From the NCBI RefSeq assembly GCF_016598535.1, contig NZ_CP066779.1, positions 5,950,053 to 6,014,052 on the forward strand: a stretch of 64,000 bases of DNA. The letters are read 5' to 3'. This DNA is from Rhodococcus sp. P-2 (GTDB lineage: Bacteria > Actinomycetota > Actinomycetes > Mycobacteriales > Mycobacteriaceae). How positions within the stretch are numbered: position 1 is the first letter of the stretch; each line of letters opens with the position of its first letter. The position numbers were made by a program, and so were the translations under genes. The notes under the pieces are model-generated. The model was not told the origin of the DNA and did not search any database. It saw only the letters and a program-made list of their open reading frames with translations. Positions 45,217-55,252 of this stretch are shown one piece after another.

Positions 45217-46541
45217 GAGGCTTTCTGTGCGGCAGTGGTTTTCGGGATCAGTTGAGGTTCCGGGAGTAGCAGGATGGAAACCAGGCTGATCACGGCAATG
45301 ATCACGAAGTAGACGGTGATGGCGAACGAGGTGTCGAAGGCGGCGTAGAGCGCAGTGGCGATCATCGGGGCCAGACCGCCGCCGAGGATTGCGCCGATCT
45401 GGTATCCGAGTGACGCTCCGCTGTAGCGGATATGTGCGGGGAACAACTCGGCGAACAGTGCCGCTTGTGGCCCGGCGCAGCAGCCGAGCGTGAAGCCGAG
45501 GGCGATCATCGATACGAGCATCACCGGGACGATCGCCGTGTCGATCAGCGGAAAGAACACCGCTGCCGCCACTACCAGCGCGGTCGAACTGCGGATGTAG
45601 ACGGTTCGGCGTCCGAGAGTGTCCGACTTGTGAGCGCTGAAAGCCATTCCCGCCATCCAGAACGGGCAGGATGCGATGAGGAGGAAGAGCATCGTGGTTT
45701 TGCCGAAGCCGAGTTCGGTCTCGCCGTACTTGAGGACGTACACCATGTACGCGTACGCAATTCCGTTGGTGGCGATGAAGGTTCCGCCGGCGAGGAGCAC
45801 TGTCTTCCAGTGTCTGGTGAGAACCTCGAGAATCGGCATGGACTCCGCCGGTGCTTCGGACTTCGAAGCGGTGAACTCGTCACTTTCCTCGAGGCCGAGA
45901 CGGATCCACATCGCAACACCTACGAGAACTGCGCTGAGCAGGAACGGGATTCGCCATCCCCAGGAGTTGAATGCATCGTCGTCCATGAAGGCGGCGAGGG
46001 GGAGGTAGACGAGATTGGCCACCAGTACGCCTGCGGGAACACCGATTTGTGGTGCGCTGCCGTACAGCCCCTTCTTGCCCTCCGGTGCGTTTTCGGTGGC
46101 GACCAGAACTGCGCCGCCCCACTCGCCGCCGACGCCGAGTCCCTGAACGAATCGCAAAGCCACCAGGAGTATGGGGGCAAAGACGCCGATGGCGGCGTAG
46201 TTGGGTAGCAGGCCGATGGCAACGGTGGCGCAGCCCATCAGCATCAACGAGGTGACCAACATGGATTTGCGTCCGATGCGGTCGCCGAAGTGTCCCATCA
46301 CGATTCCGCCGATGGGTCGCGCGACGAATCCGACGGCGAGGGTGGCGAAGGCGGCCAGGGTGCCGGCCAGATCGGACGTGCCGGGGAAGAACTGCTTGCC
46401 GAGCACGAGCGCGGCGGCGGTGCCGTAGATGAAGAAGTCGTACCACTCGATGGCGGTGCCGACAAAGCTGCCGAGGGCGGCCTTGCGCGCCTTGACCGTC
46501 GCGGCGGTGCGCGTAGCGGTCGGTGAGGCGATGGAGGTCAT
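45213..46541 (-). CDS. MHS-family (metabolite:H+ symporter) MFS transporter
   Basis: 442 residues from the ATG at 46541. Twelve membrane segments with MHS markers: GTAIEWYDFFIYGTAAALVL, FVARPIGGIVMGHFGDRIGR, LRFVQGLGVGGEWGGAVLVA and AELFPAHIRYSGASLGYQIG. Family members import aromatic acids, shikimate, proline or betaine. The coupled FAD hydroxylase suggests an aromatic acid. A LysR regulator lies 128 bp upstream on the same strand. Confidence 0.9.
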   Translation of the reverse strand: MTSIASPTATRTAATVKARKAALGSFVGTAIEWYDFFIYGTAAALVLGKQFFPGTSDLAGTLAAFATLAVGFVARPIGGIVMGHFGDRIGRKSMLVTSLMLMGCATVAIGLLPNYAAIGVFAPILLVALRFVQGLGVGGEWGGAVLVATENAPEGKKGLYGSAPQIGVPAGVLVANLVYLPLAAFMDDDAFNSWGWRIPFLLSAVLVGVAMWIRLGLEESDEFTASKSEAPAESMPILEVLTRHWKTVLLAGGTFIATNGIAYAYMVYVLKYGETELGFGKTTMLFLLIASCPFWMAGMAFSAHKSDTLGRRTVYIRSSTALVVAAAVFFPLIDTAIVPVMLVSMIALGFTLGCCAGPQAALFAELFPAHIRYSGASLGYQIGAILGGGLAPMIATALYAAFDTSFAITVYFVIIAVISLVSILLLPEPQLIPKTTAAQKAS

Positions 46542-46669
46542 GAAGTGCCTTTCGAGATGAATGTGGCTTGAAGAAACAATGACGTGCGCCACAACAATTG
46601 AAAAGCGAAAGAATTGGAGGTTCTTGCACGGAAAATACGTGGAACCAGCTCCGCTGCCTGGTAGTGGGA

Positions 46670-47596
46670 CTATTGGGCAGGTTCCGAGGGTGAAACGAAT
46701 TCTATGAAAGCGCGTGCGACGCGGCTGAGACGAGTGTTCTGGTGCCACGCGAGAACTACGTGCACCGACGGCACGACAGGGGAAGCGATGGTCTTGACGA
46801 CCACCTCGAGCCCCTCGTACGTGACGTCCATCTTGGGGCGCTGGAGTAACAGCGTCCAGCCGAGTCCGCGCCCGACAAATGCCCGCGCCGTCTCGAAGTT
46901 CGCGGTTCTGTATGCAACCTTCGGGATGAATCCGCCTGCGCGACAGACATCGAGCGCGTGTTTGGTGCTCGGCGGAGCGTCGAGGAGAACCATCGGGTGT
47001 TCCGCGAGGTCCGGAAGATGGATCGGTCGCTCGGACCGCGCGAGCGGATGTTCGGCACCCAGGACGATCAAGGGTTCGCGGACGGCCAACGGAACCGTGC
47101 GCAATTGTGGCGAGAGGTCCAGGTCGTACGCGATCGCGAGGTCCAACTCGCCGTTCTCGAGATGTGTCTGGAGTCGATTCTGAGTGTCCTCGCGGAACTC
47201 CACCTGCGCGTCGGGATTCTCACGGGTGAACCCGGCGATCATCGACGGCAGAACCGTCGGCCCCAGAGCGGGATAACAGCCGATCGCAATGGGCCCTGAC
47301 ACGCTTCCGCCGGTTCCGAGTGCGTCGGACTCGAGTTCCCCGGCTTGCTGAAGTAGCGCGCGGGCGCGCACCAGAACGGATTCGCCGGTGCGGGTCAGTT
47401 GAATGCCGAATGAGCGACGGCGAACGCACAGTTGAACTTTGAGCGCGCGTTCGAGTTCGGTGAGCGCCGAGGACAGAGCGGAAGGGGAGAGGTGCAGGCG
47501 CTCGGCTGCGGCACTGATCGTTCCGGTCTCGGCCACCGCGACAAACGCAGCCAGCTGACGCATCGTGTACGTGGGAGCGGGATCGACGCGAGGCAT
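46670..47596 (-). CDS. LysR-family transcriptional regulator
   Basis: 308 residues from the ATG at 47596. HTH at residues 12-60: MRQLAAFVAVAETGTISAAA, then ERLHLSPSALSSALTELERA. The periplasmic-binding-like effector domain follows (GPIAIGCYPALGPTVLPSMI). It probably activates the downstream MHS transporter and hydroxylase in response to their aromatic substrate. It reads in the same direction as its likely targets, which is less usual for LysR. Confidence 0.88.
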   Translation of the reverse strand: MPRVDPAPTYTMRQLAAFVAVAETGTISAAAERLHLSPSALSSALTELERALKVQLCVRRRSFGIQLTRTGESVLVRARALLQQAGELESDALGTGGSVSGPIAIGCYPALGPTVLPSMIAGFTRENPDAQVEFREDTQNRLQTHLENGELDLAIAYDLDLSPQLRTVPLAVREPLIVLGAEHPLARSERPIHLPDLAEHPMVLLDAPPSTKHALDVCRAGGFIPKVAYRTANFETARAFVGRGLGWTLLLQRPKMDVTYEGLEVVVKTIASPVVPSVHVVLAWHQNTRLSRVARAFIEFVSPSEPAQ

Positions 47597-47688
47597 GAGA
47601 TCGACAGTAGTCGGGGAGAAGACTCTGGATCTGTTGGCATGGCACCGTAACGAGGTCGAAAATCTGTCGCCGACCTGCGTTTTCGTGG

Positions 47689-47761
47689 TGCCCCCGGCAG
47701 GATTCGAACCTGCGACCTTTCGCTCCGGAGGCGAACGCTCTATCCCCTGAGCTACGGGGGC
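47689..47761 (-). tRNA. tRNA-Arg (CCG)
   Basis: 73 nt on the minus strand. Acceptor GCCCCCG pairs with CGGGGGC, discriminator A. The anticodon loop CTCCGGA gives anticodon CCG. The T loop TTCGAAT is present. CCA is not encoded. Confidence 0.95.
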
Positions 47762-48004
47762 GCACCGAATACTCGGTGTGCCGATTGGGCTGCGTTAGCG
47801 TAGCGCATCACGGGGGGACAAGACCAAACCGGTCCCCGTCTCGGCATGGCGTCGTCGCGGGCGGCAGTCGAGGATGCGACCGGGGACCATGGTCGTCGAA
47901 TCATCTGTACCGACTGACTCGGATGCTTTTTACGCCTAGGCTCGGCTCTGAGCACAGGCTCGGGCGGACTGCTCGGGCACCCTCGTGAGGTACGGGAGTC
48001 GTTG

Positions 48005-50374
48005 ATGACCGATCACCACTATTCCGAAGACCAGCTCGCGCTCGACCTGAAGTGGTGGGCAGCGGCCAACTACCTGACCGTTGCGCAGATCTATCTGAAG
48101 GACAACACGCTTCTGCGTGAACCGTTGCGTGCAGAGCACATCAAGCCTCGATTGCTCGGGCACTGGGGGACCAGCCCCGGCCTGTCGATGATCTACACGC
48201 TCCTCAATCGGCACATCGTCGCCACCGGTGCGGACTGGCTGTACGTCACCGGTCCGGGTCACGGGGGACCGGCGCTGGTCGCGTCGACGTATCTCGAGGG
48301 AACGTATTCGGAGATCTATCCGGAAGTGTCGGACGACGCCGAGGGCATCCATCGGATGTGTCGGCGATTCTCGGCTCCCGGCGGGGTGCCCAGCCACGTG
48401 AGCGTGCAGACACCCGGAAGCATCCACGAAGGCGGCGAACTCGGCTACGCCCTTGCCCATGCGGCCGGCGCTGCCTTCGATCATCCGAATCTCGTGGTGG
48501 CCTGTGTGATCGGCGACGGCGAAGCGGAGACCGGGCCGTTGTCCGGCTCGTGGAAGCTACCGGCATTCTTGAATCCACGACGCGACGGCGCGGTGCTGCC
48601 GATCCTGCACGTGAACGGCGCCAAGATCGCTGGCCCGACCGTGTACGGACGCAGCAGCGACGAAGACATCCAGGCCTACCTCGGCGGCCAGGGGTGGGCG
48701 CCGATCGTCGTCTCCGGTGACGATCCCGACGCGGTGTTTCCTCAGTTGTATCAAGCGATCTCGCAGGCACACGAGAAGATCCGCGAGATGCAGGGTGCCG
48801 CACGCCGTGGCGAGGAGTGGTCGGGTTCGTGGCCGGCAATCGTCTTGCGAACGCCGAAGGGATGGACCGGTCCACACACCGTCGACGGAATCCTGGTCGA
48901 GGGCACACATCGTGCGCACCAGGTGCCGTTGTCCGGCGTGCGAACCAACGAATCACATCTGCGGCAACTCGAGGAGTGGATGCGGTCGTACCGTCCGGAC
49001 GAGTTGTTCGACGCAAACGGATCACTGGTCGCGGAACTCGCGGCGCTCTCGCCGGCGGGGGACAAGCGCATGGGGAGTACTCCCTACGCGAACGGTGGAC
49101 GACTTCGCGTCGATCTCCCGATGCCGCCGCTCGAAAAGTACGCGCTTCCCATTCAATCCCCGGGCTCGACCTTCCACGAGACGACGCGAGTGCTCGGCGA
49201 GCTTCTGCGCGACATCTACGCCGCGACCGAAACCGAGGACAGCGGCGGGATCTTCCGACTCTTCTGTCCGGACGAGACGTCGAGCAATCGACTCGGGGCC
49301 GTGTTCGAGACAACCGACCGCTGCTGGCAACTGCCGATCACCGACTACGACGACGGACTGTCCGCGGACGGTCGTGTCATGGAGGTCCTCAGCGAGCACC
49401 TCTGCGAAGGTTGGCTCGAGGGCTATCTGCTGTCCGGTCGACACGGGATGTTCGCGAGCTACGAAGCATTTGCGATGGTGAGCGTGTCGATGCTCATCCA
49501 GCACGCCAAGTGGCTCCAACATGCCGTCGACCTGCCGTGGCGGGCGTCCGTCGCTTCGCTCAACGTGCTGTTGACCAGTACGTGCTGGCGCAACGATCAC
49601 AACGGATTCAGTCATCAGGGCCCCGGCATGATCGACGCCGTTATTCCCTTGGCCCCCAGTGTGATCCGCGTGTGGCTACCGCCGGACTCCAACACCTTGC
49701 TCTCGATCTCGGATCACTGCCTGCGTAGTACCGACCACGTCAACCTGATAGTCGTGGACAAGCAACCGCATCTGCAGTACCTCACGCTCGAGCAAGCGCA
49801 CGAGCACTGCGCGGCGGGAGCTTCGGTGTGGGAATGGGCCGGAACCGAGGCTCGCGGACAGGAACCGGACGTGGTCCTGGCCGCCGCGGGAGATGTGCCG
49901 ACGCAGGAGATCCTGGCTGCTGCACAGTTGCTGCGCGATCACACACCCGAACTGATCACCCGCGTCGTCAACGTCGTAGATCTGATGGCCCTGCTGACCC
50001 CCACCGAGCATCCCCACGGATTCGGGGAGCGGGTCTTCCTCGATCTGTTCACCGCGCAGACCGACGTCGTGTTCGCATTCCACGGATACTCGCGTGCGGT
50101 GCACGAACTGATTCACGGGCGTCCGAGTCCCGAACGCTTCCACGTCCGCGGATTCAGTGAACAGGGAACAACCACAACACCGTTCGACATGGTTGTCCTC
50201 AACAAGATGAGCCGCTACCACCTGGTGATCGAGGCGCTACGACGCTCCAAGCGCCGGCCGGCCGGGGCGTCCGAGTTGGCGGAGTTCTGCCGCACACAGC
50301 TCGAAAAGCACTCGCGTTACATCGTCGAGCACCTCGAAGACATGCCGGAGGTAGAAAACTGGACCTGGTCCTGA
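48005..50374 (+). CDS. xfp: Xylulose-5-phosphate/fructose-6-phosphate phosphoketolase
   Basis: 789 residues from the ATG at 48005 (GGGAG upstream). Phosphoketolase landmarks: RAEHIKPRLLGHWGTSPGLS, TGPGHGGPALVASTYLEGTY, the thiamine-diphosphate motif CVIGDGEAETGPLSGSWK, ALVLHVNG-like PILHVNGAKIAGPT, and NVLLTSTCWRNDHNGFSHQG. It splits xylulose-5-P or fructose-6-P to acetyl-P, giving a carbon-saving route to acetyl-CoA. No acetate kinase or phosphotransacetylase is adjacent. The coding end is part of a hairpin. Confidence 0.95.
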   Translation: MTDHHYSEDQLALDLKWWAAANYLTVAQIYLKDNTLLREPLRAEHIKPRLLGHWGTSPGLSMIYTLLNRHIVATGADWLYVTGPGHGGPALVASTYLEGTYSEIYPEVSDDAEGIHRMCRRFSAPGGVPSHVSVQTPGSIHEGGELGYALAHAAGAAFDHPNLVVACVIGDGEAETGPLSGSWKLPAFLNPRRDGAVLPILHVNGAKIAGPTVYGRSSDEDIQAYLGGQGWAPIVVSGDDPDAVFPQLYQAISQAHEKIREMQGAARRGEEWSGSWPAIVLRTPKGWTGPHTVDGILVEGTHRAHQVPLSGVRTNESHLRQLEEWMRSYRPDELFDANGSLVAELAALSPAGDKRMGSTPYANGGRLRVDLPMPPLEKYALPIQSPGSTFHETTRVLGELLRDIYAATETEDSGGIFRLFCPDETSSNRLGAVFETTDRCWQLPITDYDDGLSADGRVMEVLSEHLCEGWLEGYLLSGRHGMFASYEAFAMVSVSMLIQHAKWLQHAVDLPWRASVASLNVLLTSTCWRNDHNGFSHQGPGMIDAVIPLAPSVIRVWLPPDSNTLLSISDHCLRSTDHVNLIVVDKQPHLQYLTLEQAHEHCAAGASVWEWAGTEARGQEPDVVLAAAGDVPTQEILAAAQLLRDHTPELITRVVNVVDLMALLTPTEHPHGFGERVFLDLFTAQTDVVFAFHGYSRAVHELIHGRPSPERFHVRGFSEQGTTTTPFDMVVLNKMSRYHLVIEALRRSKRRPAGASELAEFCRTQLEKHSRYIVEHLEDMPEVENWTWS

Positions 50375-50389
50375 AAATTCAGGACCAGG
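50364..50389. terminator. Hairpin at the phosphoketolase 3' end
   Basis: An 11-bp perfect stem (50364-50374 with 50379-50389) with loop AAAT. Its left arm is the last codons of xfp. It also lies beyond the convergent DUF305 gene. T-poor, so its strength is uncertain. Confidence 0.55.
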
Positions 50390-50413
50390 CCCAGTCGGGT
50401 CCGAGTTCTCAGT

Positions 50414-51145
50414 TCAGTTCATGGGCAGCGGCGCTGCGCCGCGAGCTGCCAACATGTCGGTCATCAGCTTGGACTCGCTCTGCTGCGTGTTGACCATGGT
50501 CTGTGCCAGGCTGCGCACCGGACCCTCGGTGGCGTCGGCTGCTGCGTACTCCATCATCGGAAGCCCACCTTCGTGGTGACGAAGCATCAGCTGCAGGAAC
50601 AGGGTGTCGAGTTGCAGGCCTTCCGCCGCGCGGAGAGCCGCGAGGTCCTCGGGGGACGCCATGCCGGGCATGGTGTCGACCGGACCGGAATGAGCCATGT
50701 CCATCGTGGCCGAAGTCCCGTGCGATCCGTGACCGGAACCCGAATCGGACGACATCCACTCCATGTACGGACCCACCTTGGACAGCGGCTGATCCCACAT
50801 GGTCAGCCACGCCTGCATCTGACCGAGCTGGTTCTGCTGCGTGGTCAAGATGTCGAACGCCAGCGTGCGTACGTCGTTGTCGGTGGACTTCGTCAGGGCG
50901 ATGGACGCCATGTCCACGGCCTGGCTGTGATGCACGCTCATGTCCTGCGCGAAGCCGACGTCCACCGAATCCGATGCCGGAACCGTCAGGGACGACTTCG
51001 CGTCGGGTCCCAGAAGATTGGTCAGTGCGCCGAGCGCAAAACCGACGGCGATCGCGCCGATCAGACCGATGATCAGCAGTGCGGTGCGCTGACTCGGCTT
51101 CGAAGACTGATCGGTGGTCACTGAACTGTTCACCGGACTATCCAC
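50414..51145 (-). CDS. DUF305 membrane-anchored protein, His/Met-rich
   Basis: 243 residues from a GTG at 51145, overlapping the DUF3105 stop by eight bases. A membrane anchor at about 22-45 (ALLIIGLIGAIAVGFALGAL) leaves the rest outside. DUF305 motifs: FAQDMSVHHSQAVDMA and the second LMLRHHEGGLPMMEYA. A Met/His-rich loop in between (TMDMAHSGPVDTMPGM) suggests metal, perhaps copper, binding. The function is unproven. Paired with a DUF3105 protein. Confidence 0.85.
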   Translation of the reverse strand: MDSPVNSSVTTDQSSKPSQRTALLIIGLIGAIAVGFALGALTNLLGPDAKSSLTVPASDSVDVGFAQDMSVHHSQAVDMASIALTKSTDNDVRTLAFDILTTQQNQLGQMQAWLTMWDQPLSKVGPYMEWMSSDSGSGHGSHGTSATMDMAHSGPVDTMPGMASPEDLAALRAAEGLQLDTLFLQLMLRHHEGGLPMMEYAAADATEGPVRSLAQTMVNTQQSESKLMTDMLAARGAAPLPMN

Positions 51146-51965
51146 CGGCGGGAATCTGTTCGTCGGTGGCCGGGGTAGCGCCCGTGCCGTCCATCTGGAT
51201 GGCGTCGGGACCCGGAGGAGTCGGATCGAACGGCGACGTCGACGGAGTGAACAGCGGGTTGGTGCAGCTCGCGCCGACCTCGGGGTAGACGTTCGGATTC
51301 TGGTTCAGCGCGGTGATGAACTGATCGATGCGATCGTCGTCGGCCTTGTCGATCTCGAGGCGATGGCCCCACGACTGCAGAGAAATGGGGCTGCTCTGGC
51401 CGGGGAACGGCGACATCAGCATGTAGGACTTGCCGTTGACGCGTCCGGCGAGGCTGTCGATCTGGTCCTGATCGACGAGATCGGGGTTGTACGTGATCCA
51501 GATGGCGCCGTGCTCGAGCGAGTGAACGGCGTTCTCGGTGCGGATCGGGTCGGCGTACACCGTTCCGGTGCAGTTAGCCCAGGTGGCGTCGTGCGGGCCA
51601 CCGAACGGCGGAGTCTGGTCGTATGCCACGCGCTGAGTGGAATCGACGTGCTGGCCGGCCGGGTACTCGATCTTGAGGACGCCGTCGATCTTGTCCGACG
51701 GATCCTTGTTCTCCGAGCTGTACTTGTACGGCTCGAGCGCCTGCCGCTCCTCGACCTTGGGCCACAGATTGATACCGAGCACGGCGATGAGTGCGAGCAC
51801 AGCCACACCGGCACCGATCGACAGCCAGGGGATCTGGCGGGGAGCGGGGACGCCACCCTTGCCCTTCTTGGCCGGCCGACTGTTCTTGTTGGCGGCCTTG
51901 ATGGCCTTGGCTGATTTGGCCCCGGAGTTCTTGTTGGGACCGCGACTATCGGAACCGCTTGGCAT
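51138..51965 (-). CDS. DUF3105 membrane protein
   Basis: 275 residues from the ATG at 51965. A basic Lys/Asn-rich head (KSAKAIKAANKNSRPAKKGK) precedes one membrane segment (WLSIGAGVAVLALIAVLGI). The DUF3105 domain outside has ATWANCTGTVYADPI, VHSLEHGAIWITYNP and ASCTNPLF. The two cysteines could pair. Function unknown. A gene of this kind beside argS is common in actinobacteria. The downstream DUF305 gene is translationally linked. Confidence 0.85.
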   Translation of the reverse strand: MPSGSDSRGPNKNSGAKSAKAIKAANKNSRPAKKGKGGVPAPRQIPWLSIGAGVAVLALIAVLGINLWPKVEERQALEPYKYSSENKDPSDKIDGVLKIEYPAGQHVDSTQRVAYDQTPPFGGPHDATWANCTGTVYADPIRTENAVHSLEHGAIWITYNPDLVDQDQIDSLAGRVNGKSYMLMSPFPGQSSPISLQSWGHRLEIDKADDDRIDQFITALNQNPNVYPEVGASCTNPLFTPSTSPFDPTPPGPDAIQMDGTGATPATDEQIPAGG

Positions 51966-52181
51966 CGATTGGGCTCTTTCGGTGTGTGGGCTTGAGGTGT
52001 AGCGCGCCCGCGCATGAAGGTACGCGGTGGTAGCTCGGGCATTACCACTGTACTTTCCGAGTCTGAGGGCAAACTTTGAGAGTGGCGTGCGACACGCCAC
52101 AGCTGCCTCGGACAGGTTCACGGAGAGTGAGGCGTGAGGCGAGTCTCCACTTCCGGTGTGCAGGCAATAGGATGAATACCT

Positions 52182-53834
52182 GTGACTCCAGCTGACCTTG
52201 CCGAACTGCTCCGCGGAACCGCAGCGAGCGTCCTTGCCGATCGTGGCCTCGACGTATCCGTGCTACCCGAAACCCTCACCGTCGAGCGACCACGCAACCC
52301 CGAGCACGGCGATTACGCCACCAACATTGCCATGCAGGTAGCCAAGAAGGTCGGCACGAATCCCCGCGAGCTGGCGGGCTGGATCGCCGAAGCCCTCACC
52401 GCTGCCGACGGAATCGAATCCGCCGAGATCGCCGGACCCGGCTTCCTCAACATCCGCTTGGACAAGGACGCCCAGGGCGCGATCGTCGTGTCGGTACTCG
52501 AAGCCGGTGCGTCGTACGGCTCGGGTGATTCCCTCGCCGGCAAGAAGATCAACCTCGAATTCGTCTCGGCCAACCCCACCGGCCCCATTCACCTCGGTGG
52601 AACCCGTTGGGCCGCAGTCGGAGACGCGCTCGGACGCATTCTGTCCGCGCAGGGCGGACTGGTCACCCGTGAGTACTACTTCAACGACCACGGTGCCCAG
52701 ATCGACCGCTTCTCGCGTTCGCTGATCGCTGCGGCGAAGGGTGAACCCGCTCCCGAAGACGGCTACGCCGGTGCATACATCGCCGACATCGCCGCCTCGG
52801 TTCTGAAGCAGCGTCCCGACGTCATGGACCTGCCCGCCGACGAGCAGCAGGAAACCTTCCGCGCCATCGGCGTCGAATTGATGTTCACGCACATCAAGCA
52901 GACACTCCACGACTTCGGCGTCGACTTCGACGTCTACTTCCACGAGAACTCGCTCTTCGAATCCGGTGCGGTCGAGAAGGCCGTCGAATCCCTCAAGGGT
53001 TCGGGCAACCTCTTCCACGAAGCCGGTGCGTGGTGGCTCAAGAGCACCGACTACGGCGACGACAAGGACCGCGTCGTCATCAAGAGCGACGGCAACGCCG
53101 CCTACATCGCCGGTGACATCGCCTACTTCCAGAACAAGCGTGCCCGCGGGTTCGACCTCTGTATCTACATGCTCGGCGCCGACCATCACGGGTACATCGG
53201 CCGCCTCAAGGCTGCCGCTGCCGCTTTCGGCGACGATCCGGACACCGTCGAGGTGCTGATCGGCCAGATGGTCAACCTCGTCAAGGACGGCACTGCCGTC
53301 AAGATGAGCAAGCGCGCAGGCACCGTCATCACCCTCGACGATCTGGTCGAGGCAATCGGCGTCGACGCCTCGCGCTACGTGATGATCCGCTCGTCGGTCG
53401 ACTCGAGCATCGACATCGACCTCGATCTGTGGACCAAGACCAGCAGCGAGAACCCCGTCTACTACGTCCAGTACGCGCACGCACGTCTCTCTGCGATCGC
53501 TCGCAACGCCGCAGACCTCGGCCTGTCCGCCGACGCGAGCAACCTCGCCCTGCTCACTGTCGAGCAGGAGGGTGACCTCATCCGCACGATCGGCGAGTAC
53601 CCAAGCGTCGTGTCGAGCGCAGCGAATCTGCGTGAGCCGCACCGTATTGCCCGCTATCTCGAAGAGCTCGCGGGTGCGTACCACCGCTTCTACGGCGCGT
53701 GCCGCATCCTTCCGCAAGGCGACGAAGACGCCACCGACGTGCACCGCGCGCGTCTGGCTCTCTGCGCCGCCACCCGACAGGTCCTGGCCAACGGCCTCGA
53801 ACTGCTCGGCGTCACCGCACCGGAGCAAATGTGA
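52182..53834 (+). CDS. argS: Arginyl-tRNA synthetase
   Basis: 550 residues from a GTG at 52182. A -10-like TAGGAT ends about ten bases upstream, so the message is probably leaderless. Class I motifs: [18 protein letters not shown] (HIGH variant HLGG) near 137 and [11 protein letters not shown] (KMSKS) near 374; DALR anticodon domain at the end. Charges tRNA-Arg, one isoacceptor of which lies 4.5 kb away. First gene of a run of overlapping genes through thrB. Confidence 0.96.
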   Translation: MTPADLAELLRGTAASVLADRGLDVSVLPETLTVERPRNPEHGDYATNIAMQVAKKVGTNPRELAGWIAEALTAADGIESAEIAGPGFLNIRLDKDAQGAIVVSVLEAGASYGSGDSLAGKKINLEFVSANPTGPIHLGGTRWAAVGDALGRILSAQGGLVTREYYFNDHGAQIDRFSRSLIAAAKGEPAPEDGYAGAYIADIAASVLKQRPDVMDLPADEQQETFRAIGVELMFTHIKQTLHDFGVDFDVYFHENSLFESGAVEKAVESLKGSGNLFHEAGAWWLKSTDYGDDKDRVVIKSDGNAAYIAGDIAYFQNKRARGFDLCIYMLGADHHGYIGRLKAAAAAFGDDPDTVEVLIGQMVNLVKDGTAVKMSKRAGTVITLDDLVEAIGVDASRYVMIRSSVDSSIDIDLDLWTKTSSENPVYYVQYAHARLSAIARNAADLGLSADASNLALLTVEQEGDLIRTIGEYPSVVSSAANLREPHRIARYLEELAGAYHRFYGACRILPQGDEDATDVHRARLALCAATRQVLANGLELLGVTAPEQM

Positions 53835-55252
53835 ACGCGCACCCCGCCGGCCCCAAGCATGCCGAGCAGTTGCAGGCCCCCGGCTTGCCCGACCGTCCGA
53901 CCAGCCCCGAAGCCTTCGGTGAACTCTCGCCGCAGGTGTGGCCGCGCAACGCTTCTCGCGGCGACGACGGTGAAGTGACCCTTGCCGGTGTCAAGGTCAG
54001 TGAGCTCGCCGAGAAGTACGGCACCCCGCTGTTCGTCATCGACGAGGACGACTTCCGCTCGCGCTGCCGTGACATGGCCCGTGCCTTCGGTCCGGATGCC
54101 AAGGTGCACTACGCATCCAAGGCGTTCCTCTGCGGCGAGATCGCACGCTGGGTTGCCGACGAAGGTCTATCGCTCGACGTCTGCTCCGGCGGCGAACTTG
54201 CGATTGCGTTGCATGCCGATTTCCCGGCTGAGCGAATTGCGATGCACGGCAACAACAAGTCCGTCGCCGAACTGGCCGCCGGTGTCGCCGCAGGTGTCGG
54301 GCACGTCGTGCTCGACTCGGCGATCGAGATCGACCGACTCGATCGTGTCGCCGGTGAGGCCGGTGTCGTTCAGGACGTGTTGATCCGCCTGACCGTCGGC
54401 GTCGAAGCGCATACCCACGAATTCATCTCCACCGCACACGAGGACCAGAAGTTCGGTTTCTCGCTGGCCGGGGGAGCGGCAATCGACGCGGTCCGCCGTG
54501 TCTTCGCTGCCGACAACTTGCGACTGGTCGGCCTGCACAGCCACATCGGTTCGCAGATCTTCGACGTCGACGGTTTCGAGGTGGCCGCGCACCGCGTGAT
54601 CGGTTTGCTCCGCGACGTCGTCACCGAGTTCGGAGTCGAGAAGACCAAGCAGATTTCGATCATCGACCTCGGCGGCGGCATGGGGATCTCGTACATCCCG
54701 TCCGACGACCCGCCGCCCGTCGACGAACTGGCAGCAAAGCTCGGTCACATAGTGCGCAACGAGTCCGCCCTGGCCGGATTGCCGGAGCCGACGCTTGCCG
54801 TCGAACCCGGCCGCGCCATCGCCGGACCTGGCACGGTGACGCTCTACGAGGTCGGCACCATCAAGGACGTCACGGTGGGTAGCTCGCTGACACGCCGCTA
54901 CATCAGCGTCGACGGCGGGATGAGCGACAACATCCGCACGTCCCTCTACGGTGCGGAGTACGAAGCCAAGTTGGTTTCGCGAACTTCCGAGGCTGATCCG
55001 GTCGTTGCACGTATCGTCGGTAAGCACTGCGAGTCCGGTGACGTGGTCATTCGGGACACCTGGATGCCCGAGGACGTCGGGCCCGGTGATTTACTAGCGG
55101 TAGCAGCGACCGGTGCATACTGCTATTCGATGTCGAGCAGGTACAACCTGCTCACCCGCCCAGCCGTGGTGGCGGTGCGTGACGGAGTCTCACGCGTGAT
55201 TCTGCGGAGGGAAACAGTGGAAGATCTGCTCAGCTTGGAGGTATCGCAGTGA
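53831..55252 (+). CDS. lysA: Diaminopimelate decarboxylase
   Basis: 473 residues from a GTG in a GTGA overlap with argS. PLP lysine in [16 protein letters not shown] near 97; [24 protein letters not shown]; and the C-terminal half [20 protein letters not shown] and [10 protein letters not shown] with the active-site cysteine. It makes lysine from meso-DAP. The argS-lysA order is the rule in actinobacteria. Confidence 0.96.
   Translation: MNAHPAGPKHAEQLQAPGLPDRPTSPEAFGELSPQVWPRNASRGDDGEVTLAGVKVSELAEKYGTPLFVIDEDDFRSRCRDMARAFGPDAKVHYASKAFLCGEIARWVADEGLSLDVCSGGELAIALHADFPAERIAMHGNNKSVAELAAGVAAGVGHVVLDSAIEIDRLDRVAGEAGVVQDVLIRLTVGVEAHTHEFISTAHEDQKFGFSLAGGAAIDAVRRVFAADNLRLVGLHSHIGSQIFDVDGFEVAAHRVIGLLRDVVTEFGVEKTKQISIIDLGGGMGISYIPSDDPPPVDELAAKLGHIVRNESALAGLPEPTLAVEPGRAIAGPGTVTLYEVGTIKDVTVGSSLTRRYISVDGGMSDNIRTSLYGAEYEAKLVSRTSEADPVVARIVGKHCESGDVVIRDTWMPEDVGPGDLLAVAATGAYCYSMSSRYNLLTRPAVVAVRDGVSRVILRRETVEDLLSLEVSQ

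Noticed and set aside
52263-53828. 521-codon open frame antisense to argS
   Set aside because: Composition is typical of a high-GC shadow frame, there is no domain, and argS on the other strand is certain. The long frames opposite ptsI (11976-13799), mmsA (16853-18487) and rho (59740-61509) are rejected for the same reason.
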